Part shown: positions 1 to 5,066 of the stretch, piece after piece
Layout of the letters: each line of letters begins with the position of its first letter
Numbering within the stretch: position 1 is the first letter of the stretch
Assembly: GCA_019419895.1 (NCBI GenBank)
Contig: JAHZIE010000028.1
Location: forward strand, 11,801 to 16,866
Direction of reading: 5' to 3'
DNA: 5,066 nt
Origin: Clostridiales bacterium
GTDB taxonomy: Bacteria > Bacillota > Clostridia > Oscillospirales > Acutalibacteraceae
Notes under the pieces: generated by a model
Told to the model about the DNA's origin: nothing
What the model saw: only the letters and a program-made list of their open reading frames with translations
The model's database searches: none
Program-made: the position numbers and the translations under genes

Positions 1-35
1 AATGGTTCTATCATTCCTCAGGGTTATAGATCTTA

Positions 36-65
36 TTAAGCGTCCATTTTAGAATGGGAGCTTAA
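36..65. repeat. 30-nt imperfect palindrome (stem-loop)
   Basis: TTAAGC (36-41) pairs with GCTTAA (60-65). After one G/A mismatch, TCCATT (43-48) pairs with AATGGG (53-58, one G-T wobble) around a TTAG loop. This gives 12 paired positions. Neither strand has a T-run after the stem, and the outer stem is AT-rich, so it does not look like a normal Rho-independent terminator. It lies about 125 nt beyond the stop codon of the minus-strand membrane protein. It could be a processing or weak termination structure, or a leftover of a mobile-element end. The rest of 1-190 shows no gene: all six frames carry stops and no long reading frame has a good ribosome site. Confidence 0.5.
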
Positions 66-190
66 AACGACTTCGACACATGAAAATGGAGCGATCGGTA
101 TCCGGAAATAGAGAAAGTGGTAAAAATAAGGGGATAATGTTTTTCAACTGTATTTGTTATATGCCTTTTATATATTACAGCAAATAATTC

Positions 191-913
191 TTATTTAAGC
201 TCTATTCTGCGGATGACCGCGTAAGAGCTGCTTCCTAAAATTACAATGAACAGTAATAAGGTTAAAGCGGGGAAGAGATAATTAATTGATCCGTCGGACA
301 TAAAACCCATTGCTTTTTTTAAAAAATCTAATATGCTGTTTACGGCTTTCTCTGAAAAAACATATCTGAATAATGCAATAATCAGCAGCAGGATGCCGCC
401 AAGACAAATTCCTAAATAAATGGATACATTTTTCCCCACTTTATAAATGACAAGAATTGCCAGATATAATAAACTGCAAACAGAGACATACACAAGAAAT
501 AACCATAGCCAGTTAATGAAAATGTTGCCATACCCATATATAACGCCATATAAAGAAACATAGTTGTTGTTAAGTTGATATATAAAATTTCCTGCTGCTG
601 TATCAATAAACGCCATGATTCCTGATATGAAACAAAACATGGAAAGCGTTGCAATAAAAATATATTTGCGGGTGAAACCATTTTGTATGAGCATTTTGAA
701 GTCTTGCTTCAGGCCAAACACGCCTAGAAATCCAACATAAATAACAGAATTTATTTCAAGAGTATCTGTACCAACAGCTTCAAAGCTTCCTCTGGTAATT
801 CCTATGATAAGAGAAATAAGTGCAACGATACCATATTGTATAGGATAAAAAATCAAGAGATATTTAAGTGAGGTTATACACTCGTATCCAATAATGGATT
901 TTAAGCCTTTCAT
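191..913 (-). CDS. ABC transporter permease-like membrane protein (ABC-2 type, YtrC/D-like)
   Basis: This 240-aa, very hydrophobic protein is the probable membrane partner of the ATPase encoded just upstream. About six membrane segments can be seen, near residues 18-40, 52-70, 82-104, 131-157, 163-186 and 211-232. A basic cytoplasmic patch (NGFTRK, 78-83) precedes the third, and a charged tail (RRIELK) ends the protein. This architecture is usual for small ABC-2-type export permeases found with YtrA-family regulators. It has no signal peptide and no extracytoplasmic domain of note. The ATG lies 1 nt after the ATPase stop (TGA-T-ATG) with only a weak AAAGG-like ribosome site, so translation is probably coupled. 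It is the last gene of the operon, and no clear terminator follows. The transported substrate cannot be read from the sequence. The role as a permease rests on topology and gene order, not on a conserved motif. Confidence 0.75.
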   Translation of the reverse strand: MKGLKSIIGYECITSLKYLLIFYPIQYGIVALISLIIGITRGSFEAVGTDTLEINSVIYVGFLGVFGLKQDFKMLIQNGFTRKYIFIATLSMFCFISGIMAFIDTAAGNFIYQLNNNYVSLYGVIYGYGNIFINWLWLFLVYVSVCSLLYLAILVIYKVGKNVSIYLGICLGGILLLIIALFRYVFSEKAVNSILDFLKKAMGFMSDGSINYLFPALTLLLFIVILGSSSYAVIRRIELK

Positions 914-914
914 A

Positions 915-1775
915 TCAATTATCGCCTTTCTCTGTCAATTTCACAAAAAGCTTCTGCAAATTCATAGCTGAAAACTGTAAGCTGACGCCTTCTGGGATTG
1001 CTGATTTTTCGCCTAGTATATAAGCGACTTTATAACCTCCTAATTCATCAAATCCAATTACATTTTTACCATTACAATAGCTCTCTACATCCTTTGCTGC
1101 GCCGGATACACTATAGCCCCTTTCTAATAATGTTCCAACATCTTCCTGTAATAGTACCTTTCCCTTGTCTATTAAAACAGCTTTTTCAATGATATTTGCG
1201 ACTTCCTCAATTAAATGCGTCGCGATAATAAAGGTGCGTTCATCATTTTCAAATTCCTTTAAAAGCAAGCTGTAAAACAGTTCTCTATGGTTTGCGTCCA
1301 GCCCTAAAACTGGTTCATCGAAAATGATATATGGCAGATGAAGGGATAAGGCAACCGTTAATTTAAAAATAGACTGATAGCCTTTTGACAATGCCTTAAA
1401 TCTTTTGCCTGTGTTCAGATTGAAATTTTCTGCAATTGCAAAGGCTTTTTTAATGTCAAAGCTCTCATAGAAACGGTTAATCCACTTAAAATGATCTTTG
1501 ATTTTCAAGTCTTTATCATATAAATCCGCTTCACTCATACAGAAAATTTTTTCGTGTACCGCCATATTTTCCTTTGCTGTCATGCCGTCGATAAAAATTT
1601 CGCCCTTATTGGCAAAAATCCGATTTGCAATAATGTTAATAAGAGTAGATTTTCCCGCGCCGTTTCTTCCTAGCAGACCATAGATTTTTCCCAACTCAAA
1701 GGAGAGAGAAACATTGTCCAGCGCTGTTATGGTATTGTATGTCTTTGTGAGATTTTTAATCTGAATTACATTCAT
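915..1775 (-). CDS. ABC transporter ATP-binding protein (antibiotic/peptide-export type)
   Basis: This cytoplasmic ATPase would power the adjacent membrane protein. Counting from the Met at 1775 (286 aa), Walker A is GRNGAGKST (36-44, Lys42). The signature is LSKGY (129-133) in place of LSGGQ, Walker B is IIFDE (150-154, catalytic Glu154), the D-loop is GLDA (158-161) and the switch His is His187. The usual Q-loop position reads MSEADLYD (80-87), with Ser-Glu where Gln is expected. Divergent signatures of this kind are common among BcrA/YtrB-like exporters. Residues from about 210 form a C-terminal extension typical of drug- and peptide-export ATPases. An in-frame ATG six nt upstream (1781) would give 288 aa, but the ribosome site AAAGGGG is only 2 nt from it and 8 nt from 1775, so I prefer 1775. 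The start overlaps the 3' end of the regulator gene, which implies translational coupling. All ATP-site residues needed for hydrolysis appear intact. Confidence 0.9.
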   Translation of the reverse strand: MNVIQIKNLTKTYNTITALDNVSLSFELGKIYGLLGRNGAGKSTLINIIANRIFANKGEIFIDGMTAKENMAVHEKIFCMSEADLYDKDLKIKDHFKWINRFYESFDIKKAFAIAENFNLNTGKRFKALSKGYQSIFKLTVALSLHLPYIIFDEPVLGLDANHRELFYSLLLKEFENDERTFIIATHLIEEVANIIEKAVLIDKGKVLLQEDVGTLLERGYSVSGAAKDVESYCNGKNVIGFDELGGYKVAYILGEKSAIPEGVSLQFSAMNLQKLFVKLTEKGDN

Positions 1776-2139
1776 TGTCATAGCCCCTTTCGATTAGCCG
1801 GATTACATCTTCTTTCGTCATACTTAGCTTGGACGCTTCCGTAATCAGTGCCTCAATATATTGTTCGAAAAATTGACCTTGCCGTTTTGTACGTATTTTA
1901 TTAACGGCTCCCCTTTTTACATACATTCCTAACCCTCTTTTCTTATAAATGATTTCGTCGTCTGCGAGCATATTCATTCCTTTCAAGACAGTATGGGGAT
2001 TGATATTCAACAACGCGGATATTTCGTTCGTAGAGGGGATTTTTGTCTCCTCTGGAAATACTTCCATGAATATAGCATCCTCAAGCTGTTCCGCAATTTG
2101 AATGAATATAGGCTTATCTGTATTTGTATCTATATGCAT
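1756..2139 (-). CDS. GntR-family transcriptional regulator, YtrA subfamily
   Basis: This 127-aa DNA-binding protein is probably the repressor of its own operon with the ABC transporter. The N-terminal half is a winged helix-turn-helix. It contains the opening PIFIQIAEQLEDAI (10-23), the core IPSTNEISALLNINPHTVLKG (34-54, with recognition helix NPHTVLKGMNML), and a wing KKRGLGMYV (66-74). Only about 50 residues follow, so the large effector-binding domain of FadR- or HutC-type GntR proteins is absent. That short tail is the mark of the YtrA subfamily, whose members usually sit beside ABC transporters; Bacillus subtilis YtrA, which responds to cell-wall antibiotics, is the known example. The start is well supported by the AGAGGTGA ribosome site 7 nt upstream. 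The gene is first in the operon, overlaps the ATPase start, and has a strong promoter with an inverted repeat next to it. The inducing signal is unknown. Confidence 0.92.
   Translation of the reverse strand: MHIDTNTDKPIFIQIAEQLEDAIFMEVFPEETKIPSTNEISALLNINPHTVLKGMNMLADDEIIYKKRGLGMYVKRGAVNKIRTKRQGQFFEQYIEALITEASKLSMTKEDVIRLIERGYDNECNSD
1784..1790 (-). promoter_or_regulatory. Ribosome binding site of ABC ATPase (decides start)
   Basis: AAAGGGG on the minus strand lies inside the regulator coding sequence. It is 2 nt from the ATG at 1781 and 8 nt from the ATG at 1775. The spacing favours the downstream Met, which gives an N-terminus MNVIQIKNLTKTY that is ordinary for the family. Confidence 0.55.
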
Positions 2140-2146
2140 GATGCTA

Positions 2147-2154
2147 TCACCTCT
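2147..2154 (-). promoter_or_regulatory. Strong Shine-Dalgarno site of the GntR gene
   Basis: On the minus strand AGAGGTGA matches the 16S anti-SD for its whole length and sits 7 nt before the ATG at 2139. This fixes the regulator's start codon. Confidence 0.8.
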
Positions 2155-2161
2155 GTTTGTT

Positions 2162-2189
2162 AGTTAGTTACTAATGTAGCAAACTAACT
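2162..2189. promoter_or_regulatory. Candidate operator: 8-bp inverted repeat with nested dyad
   Basis: AGTTAGTT (2162-2169) and AACTAACT (2182-2189) are perfect inverted copies separated by 12 nt. The left arm also belongs to a tandem run of three GTTA units (2159-2170) and to a second perfect dyad, TTAGT-T-ACTAA (2164-2174). The site lies immediately downstream of the gntR -10 box, covering roughly +3 to +30 of the predicted transcript. A bound dimer there would block transcription. YtrA-type repressors bind inverted repeats beside their own promoters, so autoregulation is the natural reading; binding itself is inferred. Confidence 0.65.
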
Positions 2190-2198
2190 TATAGTTTT

Positions 2199-2227
2199 AA
2201 TATATCCGATGAAATGGTAAATGTCAA
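2199..2227 (-). promoter_or_regulatory. Sigma-A-type promoter of the gntR-ABC operon
   Basis: On the minus strand there is a perfect -35 TTGACA (2222-2227), a 17-bp spacer, and a -10 TATATT (2199-2204, one mismatch to consensus). The transcript should start near 2192, giving a leader of about 50 nt before the GntR ATG, within which the inverted repeat lies. Such a near-consensus promoter is expected to be strong unless repressed. Confidence 0.82.
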
Positions 2228-2268
2228 GAGTTTTTTTACGTTTATACAAATAAAAACAGAAAAGATAG

Positions 2269-2298
2269 TTGCATTTGTTCAGAAAAATATAGTATGAT
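2269..2298 (+). promoter_or_regulatory. Predicted promoter of the GH36 gene
   Basis: A good -10 TATGAT (2293-2298) is preceded at 18 bp by a poor -35 TTGCAT (2269-2274). The start would be near 2305, giving a leader of about 25 nt. A weak -35 suggests need of an activator, but no catabolite-control box or regulator site was recognised. The two divergent -35 boxes are about 40 bp apart, so cross-talk with the repressor promoter is possible. Confidence 0.5.
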
Positions 2299-2313
2299 AA
2301 CGGAAGATATGAG

Positions 2314-2321
2314 AAGGGAGG
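2314..2321 (+). promoter_or_regulatory. Ribosome binding site of GH36 gene (decides start)
   Basis: AAGGGAGG is followed 3 nt later by an ATG at 2325 and 9 nt later by a second in-frame ATG at 2331. Normal spacing favours 2331, which removes the first two residues (Met-Tyr). Confidence 0.65.
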
Positions 2322-2330
2322 CATATGTAT

Positions 2331-4052
2331 ATGACACAAAAGGACTTGACGGAATGGCTGGAGCGGCAGAGAGGGGAAAATGGGTATCTTATTCTTACCT
2401 TGAACCGGGAACAAGGGGATAGTTCGTTCAAGCCTGTAGTAAAGAATGTCAGTGGAAAAGACTTGCGGCCCCGGGAGATAATTCTGATGGAGGGGAAGCT
2501 CTCCTTTCCGGCGGATACACCACTGTACAGCGAGTCCTATCAGATGCTGCAGCAGACAACGGGAACGATATCCCGTCCTGAACCTGTGATAGGTAGTCTG
2601 ACAGATAAAGATCATTACCGTCTGCCCAGCAAGGAGGGATACAATACATTCTATAATTTTGTCCTTTTTGAGAGGGAGGGACACTATATTCTGATTGGAT
2701 TTGCTTCCTGCCGCAGATTTACGGGGGCTTTTCACATCGCCTCAGACGGAAGATTCCAGATTGCGGTGGAGACTGAGGGGATTCTCTTCCGCGCGGGGGA
2801 AGCGTGGGAATTGGAAGAATTGTGTGTGATTGTTGAAAAGGAGAGGGAAAGCGCCCTGGAGGCATTTGGGAAAAGAATACGTCATAATCATGAGGTGTCT
2901 GTCCCTAAGAACCGCTTGACGGGCTGGTGTTCCTGGTACTGTTATTCAGGGTATATCACAAAAGAGCTGATGCTGAAAAACATGCGGGAGAGCAAAAAAA
3001 GGGGGCTTCCGCTGCGATATATCCAGATTGATGACGGTTATCAGGCATATACAGGGGACTGGCTGGATACGGCCCCCAGCTTTGGCGGAGACGCGGGAGA
3101 GCTTTGCCGCGAGATATCCAAAGAGGGATTTACTCCGGCGATATGGGTGGCGCCTTTTGTGGCGGAGGCGGATTCATCTCTCTTTCAAAACCACCCCGAC
3201 TGGTTTGTCAGCCATGAGGATGGAACGCCGCTTTTAGCCGGTGAGGTAACCTTCCAAGGGTGGCAGGAGGATCCCTGGTATATGCTGGATCCGACCAATC
3301 CCGGCGTACAGGACTATTTGGAACATGTGTTTTCTATGATGAGGAAGGAATGGGGCTGCGCCTATTTCAAGCTGGACGGTACAATGTGGGGAGCCATTCC
3401 CTATGGAGTGCGTTATGACAGGGAAAAAACGACAGTGGAGGCTTACCGGATGGGAATGGAGGCAATCCGCCGGGGAGCAGGAGAGGACAGTATCCTTCTG
3501 GGCTGCAATGCGCCCATGTGGCACTCTATCGGTACGGTGAACGCTATGAGAACCACAGGGGATATCTGTCGGCGGTGGGGGACGGTTAAGTGCCTTGCCA
3601 AGCAGGGTTTTGGCAGGAATTGGCAGAATAACGTCCTTTGGAGCAATGATCCCGATTGTATTGTTTTGACGGATAACCATAGGCAGATGGTGGACCCCGC
3701 CGGAAAGGCACGTCATCAGCAGACCCTTTCGGAGGAGGAGTTCAGGTTTCATATTGCCTATATTCTTGCCTCAGGAGGGATGGTGCTGTCTGGGGACGCT
3801 ATTGTGGATTTGACGGAGAAGGAAGAAAAGATGCTGAAGAGGCTGCTTTCCGATATTGGAGAAGCGGCAAGATTTGATGATTTCACCTTCCGCACAGGAC
3901 ACACTGCGTCCATGGATTTTTATTTCAACTATGGGGAAGAACCTGAAACCTTCGCGCTGAGAAGGGTAGGCATCGATTGGTTTACCAGGGAAAGGGTTTC
4001 AGAAAATATTCTAGTAGCGCCCCATTGCGCGGCGGTTATTGTGGCGAAATAA
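2331..4052 (+). CDS. GH36-family alpha-galactosidase (TmGalA-like, cytoplasmic)
   Basis: This is a retaining glycosidase expected to release terminal alpha-galactose from raffinose-type oligosaccharides or melibiose. Counting from the Met at 2331 (573 aa), residues 1-190 form the N-terminal beta-rich domain. The catalytic barrel follows with GWCSWY (198-203), IQIDDGYQ (231-238), a GFTPAIWVAPF stretch ending near 276, and HPDW (288-291). YFKLDG carries the likely nucleophile Asp349, and MRTTGD the likely acid/base Asp411. NDPDC follows at 439-443, and a small beta domain closes the protein. From memory, the order and spacing match Thermotoga maritima GalA (about 550 aa; FKID nucleophile, GMRIGPD acid/base, LNDPDC). 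They do not match the 720-750-aa GH36 enzymes with KWDMNR. There is no signal peptide or membrane segment, so the substrate must be imported, yet no sugar transporter lies in the window. GH36 also contains alpha-N-acetylgalactosaminidases, so family assignment is firmer than substrate. An alternative start at 2325 gives 575 aa. Confidence 0.9.
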   Translation: MTQKDLTEWLERQRGENGYLILTLNREQGDSSFKPVVKNVSGKDLRPREIILMEGKLSFPADTPLYSESYQMLQQTTGTISRPEPVIGSLTDKDHYRLPSKEGYNTFYNFVLFEREGHYILIGFASCRRFTGAFHIASDGRFQIAVETEGILFRAGEAWELEELCVIVEKERESALEAFGKRIRHNHEVSVPKNRLTGWCSWYCYSGYITKELMLKNMRESKKRGLPLRYIQIDDGYQAYTGDWLDTAPSFGGDAGELCREISKEGFTPAIWVAPFVAEADSSLFQNHPDWFVSHEDGTPLLAGEVTFQGWQEDPWYMLDPTNPGVQDYLEHVFSMMRKEWGCAYFKLDGTMWGAIPYGVRYDREKTTVEAYRMGMEAIRRGAGEDSILLGCNAPMWHSIGTVNAMRTTGDICRRWGTVKCLAKQGFGRNWQNNVLWSNDPDCIVLTDNHRQMVDPAGKARHQQTLSEEEFRFHIAYILASGGMVLSGDAIVDLTEKEEKMLKRLLSDIGEAARFDDFTFRTGHTASMDFYFNYGEEPETFALRRVGIDWFTRERVSENILVAPHCAAVIVAK

Positions 4053-4098
4053 CAACGCCAATATGAGGATAATAGACCGGAGGTTTTGGGAAAAGAAG

Positions 4099-4136
4099 GA
4101 TTGCTTCCCTTTTATATTTTGAATATGGAAGTAATC
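4099..4136 (+). other. Stem-loop in the spacer before the MATE gene
   Basis: GATTGCTTCC (4099-4108) pairs over 10 positions (one G-T wobble) with GGAAGTAATC (4127-4136). Inside, after a one-sided CTTTT bulge, ATATT (4114-4118) pairs with AATAT (4122-4126) around a TTG loop. No T-run follows on the plus strand, so it is not a standard terminator for the GH36 gene. It may slow read-through, protect an mRNA end, or act in a leader of the MATE transcript. Function is unassigned. Confidence 0.5.
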
Positions 4137-4148
4137 AAATGAAGAGTT

Positions 4149-4162
4149 CGCCCGGAAGGGTG
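4149..4162 (+). other. Small GNRA-capped hairpin upstream of the MATE ribosome site
   Basis: CGCCC (4149-4153) pairs with GGGTG (4158-4162), including one G-T wobble, around the stable tetraloop GGAA. It ends 8 nt before the GAGG ribosome site of the MATE gene. It is a short stem and could be chance. Confidence 0.3.
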
Positions 4163-4170
4163 TGAATTGT

Positions 4171-4180
4171 GAGGCAAGAG
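4171..4180 (+). promoter_or_regulatory. Ribosome binding site of the MATE gene
   Basis: GAGG (4171-4174) lies 10 nt before the ATG at 4185, with a second purine stretch AAGAG (4176-4180) 4 nt before it. An in-frame TGA at 4170-4172 overlaps the site, so no longer N-terminus is possible and 4185 is the first usable ATG. Confidence 0.6.
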
Positions 4181-4184
4181 TTTC

Positions 4185-5066
4185 ATGAAAAACGGCGCTC
4201 AATTTTTTACAAAGGATCGGCAGTTTTATCGTTCCTTTTTCGTCTTAACCGCCATGATGGCTCTTCAAAATGTTGTCACCTGCAGTGTTAACCTGGCGGA
4301 CAACATCATGCTGGGAGGATACAGCGAGGAGGCGCTGTCCGGGGTCGCGTTGGCAAATCAGATACAATTTATCCTGCAAATGCTCACCATGGGAATTGGC
4401 GAAGGTTTGATAGTCCTTGGCGCGCAGTATTGGGGAAAGAAGGATATCACGGCAATTAAAAAAGTGATCAATATAGGTCTTTTGTTCGGCTGTATTCTCG
4501 GCGCTGTCCTTTGGGCGGTCATATTTTTCTTTCCGGAACAGTGTCTTTCCCTCTTCACTCCTGAAAAGGCGGTAATCGCTGAAGGAGTCAGTTATATCAG
4601 GATAGTGTGCTTTACCTATTTATTTTTCTGCCTCACTAATATTCTGCTATGCAGCCTGCGCAGTGTAGAAACCGTCCGAATTGGGCTGCTTGTTTCCCTT
4701 TCCACTCTGTGCATCAACATGTGCCTAAACTACTGCTTGATATATGGGAATTTTGGTTTCCCACGTTTGGGCGCTGCTGGTGCGGCTGTGGCAACCCTGG
4801 TTTCCCGTGTGGTAGAATTTTTGATTATGTGCGTTTATATCCTTGGGGTAGATAAAAAAATCCGGTACTGCCTGCGTGATCTTAGGCTGATTGACCAGAT
4901 GATGCTCAAGGATTTTACGAAGGTGGATACCCCAGTCTTTATTTCCAATGGACTGTGGGGATTTGCCATGGCGGCTCAGGCGGCAATCCTCGGTCATCTT
5001 GGACAGGCTGCAATCGCCGCTAACAGTATGGCGGCTACCGTATTTCAAATTACCTCTGTAGTGGCA
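4185..5066 (+). CDS. MATE-family multidrug/cation antiporter (partial, 3' end cut by window)
   Basis: This inner-membrane antiporter is expected to expel drugs or metabolites using a Na+ or H+ gradient. The frame stays open for 294 codons to the last base. MATE proteins are usually about 450 aa, so roughly the first two thirds are present. Characteristic stretches are NLADNIMLGGYSEEALSGVALANQI (36-60) for the first two helices, GEGLIVLGAQYWGKKD (72-87), and NYCLIYGNFGFPRLGAAGAAVATLVSR (182-208) near the end of the first six-helix lobe. The second lobe begins around 240 with a TPVFISNGLWG helix. The N-terminus is short and basic, with no cleavable signal. The gene follows the GH36 gene on the same strand after 132 bp. 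No clear promoter was found in that gap, so co-transcription is possible, but the hairpins there leave independent control open. The specific substrate and subfamily (NorM- or DinF-like) cannot be fixed from this portion. Confidence 0.9.
   Translation, partial: MKNGAQFFTKDRQFYRSFFVLTAMMALQNVVTCSVNLADNIMLGGYSEEALSGVALANQIQFILQMLTMGIGEGLIVLGAQYWGKKDITAIKKVINIGLLFGCILGAVLWAVIFFFPEQCLSLFTPEKAVIAEGVSYIRIVCFTYLFFCLTNILLCSLRSVETVRIGLLVSLSTLCINMCLNYCLIYGNFGFPRLGAAGAAVATLVSRVVEFLIMCVYILGVDKKIRYCLRDLRLIDQMMLKDFTKVDTPVFISNGLWGFAMAAQAAILGHLGQAAIAANSMAATVFQITSVVA

Noticed and set aside
1..135. Possible remnant of a disrupted gene
   Set aside because: Reading across in-frame stops gave fragments in several frames, but none matched a family I recognise, so no pseudogene is claimed.
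151..186. TATTTG/CAAATA inverted repeat as terminator of the ABC operon
   Set aside because: The stem is almost entirely A/T with a long irregular loop and no T-run on the minus strand. Too weak to call.
137..187. 16-aa plus-strand ORF preceded by AAGGGG
   Set aside because: The ribosome-like site is only 3 nt from the ATG, the peptide has no recognisable feature, and there is no visible promoter. Likely chance in AT-rich DNA.
2231..2237. Run of seven T as a possible plus-strand terminator
   Set aside because: No GC-rich hairpin precedes it. It lies just upstream of the minus-strand -35 box, and no plus-strand gene ends there.
2184..2735. 183-codon open frame on the minus strand
   Set aside because: It lies opposite the start of the well-supported GH36 gene and over the divergent promoters. 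Its translation has no recognisable domain and is low in plausibility, so it is an antisense shadow.
3234..3752. 172-codon minus-strand frame inside the glycosidase
   Set aside because: It is antisense to the catalytic-domain codons of GH36. The Pro/His-rich composition is typical of a reverse-frame artefact.
4725..5048. 107-codon minus-strand frame
   Set aside because: It is antisense to the MATE coding sequence, which has clear family motifs through the same bases.

Overview
The window looks like chromosomal DNA from a low-to-mid GC Firmicute, most likely a gut Clostridia of the Lachnospiraceae type. This is an inference from purine-rich Shine-Dalgarno sites in front of the genes, a YtrA-type GntR regulator with its own ABC transporter, and a glycosidase resembling Thermotoga GalA next to a MATE exporter. 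No taxonomic marker gene is present.

Left half (about 190-2140, minus strand): a compact three-gene operon reading right to left. It holds a 127-aa GntR/YtrA-family repressor, an ABC ATPase of 286-288 aa that overlaps the regulator's 3' end, and a 240-aa membrane protein starting 1 nt after the ATPase stop codon. The transporter probably works as an export or self-protection ABC-2-type system, with the regulator controlling its own operon. The promoter is excellent (TTGACA, 17 bp, TATATT). Just downstream of its -10 lies an 8-bp inverted repeat with a smaller nested dyad, which is the probable operator. The DNA here is AT-rich.

Middle (about 2140-2325): a divergent control region. The repressor-operon promoter fires left and a weaker predicted promoter fires right.

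Right half (about 2331-5066, plus strand), visibly richer in G+C: a complete cytoplasmic GH36 alpha-galactosidase-like enzyme with both catalytic aspartates recognisable. A 132-bp spacer with two RNA-like hairpins follows, then the first 294 codons of a MATE-family multidrug/cation antiporter that runs off the window end.

The left module and the right genes have no obvious shared pathway. The composition change near the divergent promoters suggests that the GntR-ABC cassette and the glycosidase/MATE genes have different histories. Positions 1-190 contain no gene I can support, only a 30-nt imperfect palindrome. I see no rRNA, tRNA, CRISPR, transposase or known riboswitch, and no convincing Rho-independent terminator. 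Nothing here is clearly a new system; the most checkable signals are the nested operator, the hairpin leader before the MATE gene, and the composition break.
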